NCBI GenBank assembly: GCA_002506025.1
Contig: DAWS01000156.1
Location: forward strand, 6,702-20,382
DNA: 13,681 nt
Source: Euryarchaeota archaeon UBA111
GTDB lineage: Archaea > Thermoplasmatota > Poseidoniia > Poseidoniales > Poseidoniaceae
Reading direction: 5' to 3'
The notes beneath the pieces were generated by a model. That model was not told where the DNA came from. It searched no databases and worked only from the letters and a program-made list of their open reading frames with translations. Positions 7,097-13,681 of the stretch are shown here, piece after piece (position 1 is the stretch's first letter; each line of letters begins with the position of its first letter). The position numbers and the translations under genes are program-made.

Positions 7097-8314
7097 TCAT
7101 AAATTTGCGCAGTAATCGACTACTATCCCCCAGGGTAGAATCAGAATGGGCGTTAATAATCTGATGAAAACAGCATTACTACGAGCCAATCTAATTGTGC
7201 TCATTTGTAGAAAGCGCACCGCAAAAGATGTTGATAATGCTATCAAGCCACCGACTAATATGATTCTATAATCAATAGATTGGATAAAAATTTGCATACT
7301 CAAGGCGGTAATCAAAAACCCACTCAGTAGGCTTTCAACATAGGAGTTCGGGACGCTGTTTTGTTGCGCACGCCACCAATCAACAGCTTTTTGTTCTTGT
7401 AAAATTTTGAAAACAGGGTCACCAATCAGCCCCAAACTAAGTGCGGGAGCGAGGGTAAAACCCATCAAGATTAGCTCATTATCGGATAAAGTCAATGGGT
7501 CTGCTATCGATAGTAGTGCGCCCATGACCAATAATGCGGCAAGCCAGTTGCTTTGCACTGAAACCAGTGTGTTGAGGTTTAAGTTCCAGCCGATTTTAGA
7601 CATCAGGAACTGCTGTGATTTATTGGTAGAATCAACCTTCCACGGTTGACCTTTTTCCGGTTCTTGGTCAGTGGAGTTGGTGAAGTCATACAATCGAGTA
7701 GCACATTCCCTCAGTCTCTTGTCGTGCGATGCAATAAGTATACCATGCCCGGAATCTCTCAAACTATGAATGTGTTCAACAAGAATTGCCACAGAATCAT
7801 CATCGAGTCCCGAGTCTGGTTCATCCAGTAAAATTAGTCTGCTATCCTCGCATACCATTCCGGGAAGCAATCCACTAATTACTGCAACTTTTCTCTGTTG
7901 GCCGCCCGATAAATGAGATATTCGATCATTTCGACGATTAGCAATTCGATAGGATTCAATGATGTTTTTCATATCTGTTGACTTTTTGCACAACGATAAA
8001 ACATCATCTAAACGCTGTTGGACTGTTTGACTAGGCACCAAACAGTTGGCCTGTAATGTCAAGCCAAATGGTCTGACAGGGTTTGCCCTCCTACCCTCTC
8101 CATCGCAAACTAATTCACCATGATGTTTGACAACACCTTGTTCTAGGGGAAGCAACCGCGCCGCTGTTTCGATTACTGTTGATTTTCCGGCTCCATTTTC
8201 ACCGTGTAACAATACGCATTCTCCCGGTTTGACAGTAAGGGAAAATTTGTCCAAAACTACGCCCATGCCGCGTCGGACTGTTACGTTGTCCAACTCTAGG
8301 ATAGGCTCTGCCAT
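7097..8314 (-). CDS. ccmA: CcmA ABC ATPase fused to a CcmB-like membrane domain
   Basis: A 405-residue fusion. Residues 1-225 are an ABC ATPase: Walker A GENGAGKST (38-46), Q-loop Gln88 in LTLQAN, signature LSGGQQRK (135-142), Walker B LILLDEPD (160-167), D-loop SGLD (168-171) and switch His197 in IASHDKR. From about 257 to 405 there are four or five hydrophobic helices (about 257-273, 283-300, 327-343, 350-370 and 385-402). In bacteria CcmA and CcmB are separate and form the ABC part of the haem-handling CcmABCD complex; CcmB has six helices and about 220 residues. Here the membrane half is only about 150 residues and shows no clear CcmB motif, so it is either a divergent short CcmB or a different half-transporter. 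The ATG at 8314 (MAEPILELDNV) starts exactly at the ATPase strand. An ATG at 8359 would add 15 residues without domain sense. The next gene is ccmC, which supports the Ccm role. Confidence 0.8.
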   Translation of the reverse strand: MAEPILELDNVTVRRGMGVVLDKFSLTVKPGECVLLHGENGAGKSTVIETAARLLPLEQGVVKHHGELVCDGEGRRANPVRPFGLTLQANCLVPSQTVQQRLDDVLSLCKKSTDMKNIIESYRIANRRNDRISHLSGGQQRKVAVISGLLPGMVCEDSRLILLDEPDSGLDDDSVAILVEHIHSLRDSGHGILIASHDKRLRECATRLYDFTNSTDQEPEKGQPWKVDSTNKSQQFLMSKIGWNLNLNTLVSVQSNWLAALLVMGALLSIADPLTLSDNELILMGFTLAPALSLGLIGDPVFKILQEQKAVDWWRAQQNSVPNSYVESLLSGFLITALSMQIFIQSIDYRIILVGGLIALSTSFAVRFLQMSTIRLARSNAVFIRLLTPILILPWGIVVDYCANL

Positions 8315-8371
8315 GGTTGAGCGATTGGCTGAACAGCAATGAATGCTACCATTTTCCAATAAGACTGCACT

Positions 8372-8383
8372 AGTTCAAAAAAG
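8372..8383 (+). promoter_or_regulatory. A-rich TATA-like tract upstream of the rhomboid gene
   Basis: AGTTCAAAAAAG lies 20-31 bases before the ATG at 8403, matching the place of an archaeal TATA box for a leaderless mRNA. It lies in the 88-base divergent spacer between the ccmA fusion start (8314) and the rhomboid start (8403). If the rhomboid began at 8343 instead, this tract would lie inside the coding frame; its position is one reason for choosing 8403. Weak, composition-based call. Confidence 0.25.
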
Positions 8384-8402
8384 ACAAGCCCTATGCAGAC
8401 CC

Positions 8403-9443
8403 ATGGCGGCCAAGTTGACTGAGTTTGGCGCCGCAGAGAGCAGCCTGTTTGTCGTCTGGTTGTTAGCAGTTTTTTGGCCGTTAATTTATTCATATCGTCA
8501 CAAGACTTCCTTCGCCTTATCTATGACTGTAGCATTACTACTCGGTTATTTAGTTCAGGTATTTTGGTCACTGATGTATAACTTCGGCTGGGTCGATATG
8601 TGGCTTTGGGAAGACCTTTGGATGGTCCCAAATGAATCAAAAGCACCGTCCAAATGGATAACCTTCATTTCAGCTGGTTTCCTTCACAGCCAATTTGATG
8701 CCACTCACGTATTGAGTAATATTTTGGTAATATCGTTGGTAGGAATACCGCTTGAGCAGCGGCTAGGTTGGCGCCGATTTACGATAATTTACTTTGTTGG
8801 CCTAATCGGAGGGTCAGTTGCCTGGGTATTATTCAATTTTGAATCATCAAGACCAGCACTTGGAGCCTCTGGAGCAGCGTTTGGTTTATTTGGCGCGTAT
8901 CTTGCTGGTTGGCCAAAAGATGAGATTCCATTTCCGTTGATTTTGATAAGGAAATGGCCAGTTTTTTACCTAGCACTGATTTATTTTGCTCTTGAGGTGA
9001 TGAGAGCATACTCAATATACGGACTTGACCGACCGAGCGATGTTGGCCACATGGCACATTTAGGCGGCTTCATACTTGCTTATGTGTTGCTACCGTTGGT
9101 GGCGAGAGGGGGGCCAGTTCCTCTGGGCATCGAAGATGGTGGCCCTTCCTCATCAAGCGAAGTGATAAACAGACTACGTCGAATAAAACAGCAAATGCAA
9201 GACCTTTCCGAGGTTGGAGATCCTTGGGAATCACAAAATTACGAATTGCCAAGAGAGTTGCGTGGTCCGGTTAAGAGTTTGATGGAGTCTAGTGACGAGC
9301 CAGAGACTAGGCAAGCATGGATGGAGCACATTGCAGATATCTCGGTGTGTCCGAGTTGCGGTAGTAAAATCGGAGTTGTTGAACGCTCAAACGGACCACA
9401 CTTGCAATGCTCTGATGAGCCTGCCCATTTCAACTGGCCTTAA
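8403..9443 (+). CDS. Rhomboid intramembrane serine protease, 1+6 helices with C-terminal zinc-ribbon-like tail
   Basis: A membrane protease that cuts transmembrane substrates. Key residues, numbered from the ATG at 8403: HVLSN (102-106) in one helix, GASG with nucleophile Ser156 (154-157), and GHMAHLGG (215-222), whose second His (219) should be the catalytic base. Helices lie at about 14-30, 37-60, 100-118, 126-145, 152-170, 185-201 and 217-233. The HxxxN, GxSG and AHxxG motifs therefore fall in helices 3, 5 and 7, one later than in the basic six-helix core, so an extra helix precedes the core. After helix 7 comes a tail of about 110 residues with a charged stretch and a CPSCG (316-320) then Cys336 and His342, a zinc-ribbon-like C-C-C-H set. 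An ATG at 8343 would add 20 basic/polar residues; I prefer 8403 because of the A-rich tract before it. The next gene is a secreted subtilisin on the same strand. Confidence 0.87.
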   Translation: MAAKLTEFGAAESSLFVVWLLAVFWPLIYSYRHKTSFALSMTVALLLGYLVQVFWSLMYNFGWVDMWLWEDLWMVPNESKAPSKWITFISAGFLHSQFDATHVLSNILVISLVGIPLEQRLGWRRFTIIYFVGLIGGSVAWVLFNFESSRPALGASGAAFGLFGAYLAGWPKDEIPFPLILIRKWPVFYLALIYFALEVMRAYSIYGLDRPSDVGHMAHLGGFILAYVLLPLVARGGPVPLGIEDGGPSSSSEVINRLRRIKQQMQDLSEVGDPWESQNYELPRELRGPVKSLMESSDEPETRQAWMEHIADISVCPSCGSKIGVVERSNGPHLQCSDEPAHFNWP

Positions 9444-9444
9444 T

Positions 9445-9475
9445 TTCCCCAAACCCCCTAAGGGGGGTTGGGGAA
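9445..9475 (+). terminator. GC-rich 31-base hairpin after the rhomboid gene
   Basis: One base after the rhomboid stop, TTCCCCAA (9445-9452) pairs perfectly with TTGGGGAA (9468-9475). The inner CCCCC (9454-9458) can pair with five of the six G at 9462-9467, leaving a TAA-type loop. The result is a long, very GC-rich stem. No T-run follows, so it is not a standard intrinsic terminator; it may stabilise the rhomboid mRNA 3' end, block read-through, or regulate the next gene. The strength of folding was judged by eye. Confidence 0.5.
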
Positions 9476-9528
9476 GGGTCGAGAAATGGATACTATCAAA
9501 ACATGACCTACACTCAGGTAATCTATCG

Positions 9529-9537
9529 AAGGGGGGT
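9529..9537 (+). promoter_or_regulatory. Purine-rich ribosome-binding site of the S8 protease gene
   Basis: AAGGGGGGT ends 5 bases before the ATG at 9543, the right spacing for a Shine-Dalgarno. It is G-richer than usual. The same nine bases occur in the right arm of the upstream hairpin (9460-9468). It supports 9543 as the start. Confidence 0.5.
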
Positions 9538-9542
9538 ATTCA

Positions 9543-12500
9543 ATGAGTTCATACATCGGTTTGCGTCGCTCAGCGGTATTAATTTCGCTGATATTTTTAC
9601 TCGCTGGCGCTTCCTCTGCAACATCATCGTGGTCTCCAATTCAAGAGACCATTGATGATAAAATCAGTAATGTCACTCACTCTGACCCAATAATGGTTGA
9701 TGGCTTGCCTCCGCTAATGTGTGGTGAAGAGCTTTGTGAGAGGCCACTCAGACTTGACCTACGAGGTGACATGCCAGCCTCAGAACAAGACGGCTGGTGG
9801 TTAAGTTATGGCCCGGATTTGGATTGGAACGGTATGGATGACCGGCTCCAAAGAGTCATCGCTGGTCATGACTCCATATCACCTACTGCGATAATTGGTG
9901 AAGATGGCAAAAAAACAGTCGCCGTGGTTGTGGACTACGCTTGGCATCCCACTGATCGAGAGGTCACAGAACTCCAGCAAGTCTTGTTTGAACACAACTG
10001 GGTCGGGGAAGATAATGGCGCTTGGTTTGACAGGCCAGAGAGTATTGATTCAATCGTAGTGGATAAGGTTCCAGTTAGTGCATTAATGGACATATATCAT
10101 CTGCGTGGCGTTGTTGTTATTGAGATGCAGAATGTTATGGTTCCAAGTAACGATATAGCAGGTAAAGCGACCAGAGCAATGCCATCAGATGTTTATTCAG
10201 AAACCGCCTATGAGAGAGGGTATTCTGGTGACGGCGTGGTAATTGCTGTTTTGGATACCGGAGTTGACAACGAACATAGGTCACTAAACGATTTTGATGA
10301 CCAAGATGATGCGCCAGACACCAATCCACTATCTTATGATGATCATAAGTGGGTTGCAGGTTATGACGCAACTTCAGCAGCGGCAAACCCTGATGGTTCC
10401 CAAGACCCCGATGACGGTCAAGGGCACGGGACTCACGTTGCAGGCTCTGCATTGGGGACCGGTGATTCATCTAGAGTTCACGTTGGCACCGCACCCGGTG
10501 CTTACCTGGTAGATATCAAAGTTCTAACCGACGCAGGTGGCACTAATTCACAATACTCAATTAACGGAATTCAATGGATGATTAACAATGCCGAGACTGA
10601 CTGGGGTCACAATTCCTCGAGCAGGGGAATACAAATCGGTTCGATGTCTTTTGGTTCGTTATCCTCACCACTAAATCCAGGTGACGAGGGTGATAATGGC
10701 ACTGGCGGCGAGGCTAGATTGATTAACAATGCAACTGAAAATGCTGACATAGTCTGCGTTATTGCAATGGGTAATGATGGAACAAAACGAGTTCCATCTC
10801 CTGCCAGCGCAGACATGGGCTTTGCCGTCTCATCAGCATCAGACTTTGGTAATACCAACAGAACGAATGATGGCATTTCGAGTTTCTCTAATTTTGGCCC
10901 AAGATTAGATGATGGTGACGATGACGAATGGGACGAACTAAAACCAGATATTGCCTCATATGGGTCTAATATTATCTCTGCAACTGCAGCTACCGGGACC
11001 TCTTTCCCGGGTGCGCCTCGTCCGGAAGCAGACACCGGTTACGATGAGAAAGATGGGACTAGTATGGCAACTCCAATCGCCTCCGGAATTATCGCCTTGG
11101 TGCGGGAAGCAGCACCAAATTTGAACGCATTCGAGGTTATGGATGTAATTCGTAATTCTTCAGAAATCAGGGATAAACCTGCAAATACCGTATCTGATCG
11201 GTGGCATGAAAAATGGGGTTTTGGATTGATTGATGCGTCATGCGCAATCGACTTAGCCCTTGACCAACCATGTACGCCTTTAGAGGACAACGGAGTTGTT
11301 GCCCCACCTCCAAGTGGCAACGGCTCTGGTGATTATGTTGTTATCAACCAACCATCTAACAACACTTGGTGGTTGGAGGGTAATACTGCAACTATATCTG
11401 GTACGACTGACATTCCATCGAGTGAACAATTTGATCAAGTTCAAGTTCGTATTGCACAATTCCTTGAATCCGGCACAGAGCGTGAACTGAAGCCCTGGAC
11501 AATCGCTGGCGGCGATATGGAAAACTGGAATCTCAACGTTAATATCTTGGAGGATTGGATTCAAGCAGATGAAGAGTATGTAATTGTCAGTGTGAAACTA
11601 TACGACACGTCGACAGAGGCAGAATCGAATATTGATTTCAGAGTCATTAATCTAGCGCGCATGAAAGTTACCATTGCCAGTCCAAATGTTGGTCAAAGCG
11701 TTAGTGGAATTGTTGAATTCTCTGGAACTGTTGACGGAGTTCAGCATGATTTCATGGAATATAAGGTCGATAATGGTGAATGGGAGTTTGCTACCGATTT
11801 ACCTAATTTAGAGGTGGGCAGTCAAGATTGGTCGTATAATTGGGACTCGACAACAGTATCGGATGGTTCTACTCGGCTGAGTTTCAGAATGGTGAATGAA
11901 TCAGGCGTGAAAACGGATGATATTCGCCGAACCATAGATGTCGACAACATGCCCGCTGCGCCGGATTTCGTCTTCACCGGAGTAGTCGAGGTATTAGATG
12001 AAGTAGGGCTGCCAGTTCAAACTGCTGTCGCGGGTTCTATCTTGAGTGTGAGGTTCACCATTGAAAATGTTGGAGACCTTGATGCTGATGATGTTTACAT
12101 TAAACTTGAAGCACCCGGAGATAACTCAGACGTATATCCATCAGATATTACAATATCAAATTTGGATGATGGCGATGAAGCCGAGGTGACACTGTATTGG
12201 TGGGCTACCGAGGTTGGAACACACACGGTTACTCTAGCAATCGACCCCTCTAGAAATTATGACGACCCTAATCCAGAGGATAACTCATACAGTTTCCCGT
12301 TTGAGGTTACAGAACGACCAGTTGAGCCAACATTAAGGTTCATGCAAGGCGCTTACCAAACCGTCCCACTCATTCCCAATCCCGACCAACCCTACACAGT
12401 AATTGTGAGAGTTGATAACCTCGGCCAGACAGATGCTACAGGGCTATCATTGACGCTATACACCATGGTTGAAGATATCGGATGGACAGAGATAGGGCAA

Positions 12501-13681
12501 GACCTCATCACGATAATTCCTGGTTCAGATTCCAGTTCAGGATATGATGAAGGTAGCTTTGTTGTGCCAGAAAATTATTCCGTGCCCGGAGGCACGGATT
12601 TCAGGGTTACCATGTCTGGTGATGGTGTAGAAACCGAACACTCTGAACTGCGCTTTACGGTAGTTGTCAATGAGGTTGGTCTAGATTCTCCAGTAAGACT
12701 CAACCTGCTATCGGGTGAAGAGATAATTGATTTTGTTGGTATGGAAGATAGTGGTTTGTTGTTCACAACTGTGGATGGTGAACTCCACGTCCGAACCGTG
12801 ACAGAATCTTCCTCAGGGGCGTGGGCGACTCTTGCAGATGTTAAACTCGCAGACTCATGGGCGGGTGAACTTACTGCAATACTACGCGACGATGGGCTGG
12901 TCCATGCAGCATGGACAGAAAATGTCCTAAGTCAACAAGGTTACTTCCTCTCACATATTGCAATGACCTCGATAACCAGTGCTGGAGAAACTACCGAGAA
13001 GCAAACTCACATGACTGCTTTAAAACTCTCAGAAGGACGCTATTGGGGTCTTGATATGGCTAAGAAAGGGGATCGAGTAGTATTAGCCGGATACCACAGA
13101 GACATTGCGACTGGTGGGTCTTACAACGACATTACCTCAATTTTCGTTTTAATGTCAGATACTCCGCTTATCCAAAGTTCTTGGAGTTCAAGTTACATTC
13201 TATCCAATATTGATATCAAGCCATCCCAGGGAGACTCCCTTGCAATAGATATTGGTGTCGAAAATATGCACATTTTGTATCAGGAATTGCGTGATGATGT
13301 TACTGGAATTGAGCGTGTCGGTTTGATGTATGCTCATGGTAAAGAATGGCTACCTTCATGGTCATTCCAATACTCTGTCGGTGATTATGCATCTAATGCT
13401 CAACTAGAGGTATACCAGCAAAACGGTCGTGATGTCTTAGCGGCGACATGGGTCGAGGGATTCGGCGGAGAATCAAAAATCGCTTACGTCATCACCGATA
13501 ATTCATGGTCAGCAGATGAACCTGAGTATATGGTCGCTGCCGGTGTAACAAATCTGGTGATGTCATCTTACGGTGATAAGATTTCATTAATTTATGATGA
13601 GATAAATGTCTATGGGCCAATGACTAGATATGGTGTTCTAGATACAGAAAATAACGAATTTGCGCTGTCAAACCTAATAAC
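9543..13681 (+). CDS. Secreted subtilisin-like serine protease (S8) with Ig-like, CARDB and propeller-like domains, C-terminus outside window
   Basis: An open frame of at least 1379 codons with no stop before the window end. Residues 1-29 are a signal peptide: RR, hydrophobic AVLISLIFLLAGA, then AxA-like ASSATSS. About 120-200 resembles an I9-type inhibitor propeptide. The S8 catalytic domain spans about 215-575: Asp238 in VIAVLDTGVD, His295 in GQGHGTHVAG, oxyanion Asn411 in AMGNDG and Ser507 in DGTSMATP. Between Asn and Ser there is an acidic insert (455-466, DDGDDDEWDE), perhaps calcium-binding. Then come two Ig-like modules (about 598-703, 707-800), two CARDB-like modules (about 807-923, 929-1042) and a beta-rich stretch from 1046 with recurring short strands (GLVHAAWTE, NMHILYQE, KISLIYDE) suggesting propeller blades. 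The role is extracellular protein hydrolysis, with the repeats probably holding the enzyme at the cell surface or on polymer. A cell-surface anchor would be in the missing part. The ATG at 9543 has a G-rich ribosome-binding site 5 bases upstream. Confidence 0.92.
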   Translation, partial: MSSYIGLRRSAVLISLIFLLAGASSATSSWSPIQETIDDKISNVTHSDPIMVDGLPPLMCGEELCERPLRLDLRGDMPASEQDGWWLSYGPDLDWNGMDDRLQRVIAGHDSISPTAIIGEDGKKTVAVVVDYAWHPTDREVTELQQVLFEHNWVGEDNGAWFDRPESIDSIVVDKVPVSALMDIYHLRGVVVIEMQNVMVPSNDIAGKATRAMPSDVYSETAYERGYSGDGVVIAVLDTGVDNEHRSLNDFDDQDDAPDTNPLSYDDHKWVAGYDATSAAANPDGSQDPDDGQGHGTHVAGSALGTGDSSRVHVGTAPGAYLVDIKVLTDAGGTNSQYSINGIQWMINNAETDWGHNSSSRGIQIGSMSFGSLSSPLNPGDEGDNGTGGEARLINNATENADIVCVIAMGNDGTKRVPSPASADMGFAVSSASDFGNTNRTNDGISSFSNFGPRLDDGDDDEWDELKPDIASYGSNIISATAATGTSFPGAPRPEADTGYDEKDGTSMATPIASGIIALVREAAPNLNAFEVMDVIRNSSEIRDKPANTVSDRWHEKWGFGLIDASCAIDLALDQPCTPLEDNGVVAPPPSGNGSGDYVVINQPSNNTWWLEGNTATISGTTDIPSSEQFDQVQVRIAQFLESGTERELKPWTIAGGDMENWNLNVNILEDWIQADEEYVIVSVKLYDTSTEAESNIDFRVINLARMKVTIASPNVGQSVSGIVEFSGTVDGVQHDFMEYKVDNGEWEFATDLPNLEVGSQDWSYNWDSTTVSDGSTRLSFRMVNESGVKTDDIRRTIDVDNMPAAPDFVFTGVVEVLDEVGLPVQTAVAGSILSVRFTIENVGDLDADDVYIKLEAPGDNSDVYPSDITISNLDDGDEAEVTLYWWATEVGTHTVTLAIDPSRNYDDPNPEDNSYSFPFEVTERPVEPTLRFMQGAYQTVPLIPNPDQPYTVIVRVDNLGQTDATGLSLTLYTMVEDIGWTEIGQDLITIIPGSDSSSGYDEGSFVVPENYSVPGGTDFRVTMSGDGVETEHSELRFTVVVNEVGLDSPVRLNLLSGEEIIDFVGMEDSGLLFTTVDGELHVRTVTESSSGAWATLADVKLADSWAGELTAILRDDGLVHAAWTENVLSQQGYFLSHIAMTSITSAGETTEKQTHMTALKLSEGRYWGLDMAKKGDRVVLAGYHRDIATGGSYNDITSIFVLMSDTPLIQSSWSSSYILSNIDIKPSQGDSLAIDIGVENMHILYQELRDDVTGIERVGLMYAHGKEWLPSWSFQYSVGDYASNAQLEVYQQNGRDVLAATWVEGFGGESKIAYVITDNSWSADEPEYMVAAGVTNLVMSSYGDKISLIYDEINVYGPMTRYGVLDTENNEFALSNLI

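Noticed and set aside
8315..8359. Extended start of the CcmA fusion at 8359
   Set aside because: The extra 15 residues do not belong to the ABC fold and would take up half the divergent spacer; MAEPILELDNV at 8314 fits the domain start.
8343..8402. Earlier ATG for the rhomboid at 8343
   Set aside because: Possible, but the A-rich TATA-like tract would then be inside the gene and the added residues show no signal or helix; kept only as an alternative.
10607..11035. Open frame of 142 codons on the minus strand
   Set aside because: Fully antisense to the S8 catalytic domain; low-complexity Ser/Pro composition is the mirror of the acidic coding strand.
1..13681. CRISPR array, insertion sequence, tRNA, rRNA or toxin-antitoxin pair
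   Set aside because: I saw no regularly spaced repeats, terminal inverted repeats with a transposase, cloverleaf sequence or small toxin-type gene pair; only the two hairpins listed stand out.

Overview
The window reads as archaeal DNA, most likely from a marine Thermoplasmatota-type lineage such as Marine Group II (Poseidoniales). This rests on an archaeal NMD3 homologue, an archaeal-type bifunctional phosphoglucose/phosphomannose isomerase, a dolichol-phosphate-sugar-synthase-like glycosyltransferase, sparse Shine-Dalgarno sites with TATA-like A/T tracts about 25 bases upstream of several starts, and a very large secreted subtilisin with CARDB/Ig-like repeats. The lineage is an inference; no rRNA or tRNA is present. 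Coding density is very high, and no gene-free stretch exceeds about 100 bases.

Layout. Positions 1-3301 (minus strand) hold, in transcription order, a large GT-C-like membrane protein with a C-terminal ectodomain, a GT2 glycosyltransferase, and the first 34 codons of aspartate-semialdehyde dehydrogenase. Positions 3316-3936 (plus) hold an isolated M23/LytM-type zinc metallopeptidase that starts only 14 bases from the divergent membrane-protein gene. Positions 3946-8314 (minus) hold, in transcription order, a fused CcmA ATPase/membrane protein, CcmC, a CcmD-like small protein, NMD3, and phosphoglucose/phosphomannose isomerase. The ccmC-ccmD-nmd3 junctions abut or overlap. Positions 8403-9443 (plus) hold a rhomboid protease with an extra N-terminal helix and a C-terminal zinc-ribbon-like tail. 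After a 31-base hairpin, a secreted S8 protease of more than 1379 residues starts at 9543 and runs off the window.

How they fit together. The Ccm genes form a partial haem export/delivery module for c-type cytochrome maturation; CcmE, CcmF and thiol-redox partners are not in the window. The isomerase could supply mannose 6-phosphate or fructose 6-phosphate to nucleotide sugars. The GT2 enzyme could load a sugar onto a polyprenyl phosphate, and the GT-C-like protein could use that lipid-linked sugar outside the membrane; this chain is inferred. The rhomboid and subtilisin form a plus-strand membrane/extracellular proteolysis pair, consistent with a protein-degrading heterotrophic lifestyle.

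I did not find a clear defence system, mobile element or CRISPR array. The points most worth a second look are the CcmA-membrane-domain fusion inside an nmd3 operon, an M23 peptidase without a signal peptide in an apparent archaeon, the zinc-ribbon rhomboid, and a C-rich hairpin arm that can also pair with the ribosome-binding site of the subtilisin gene.
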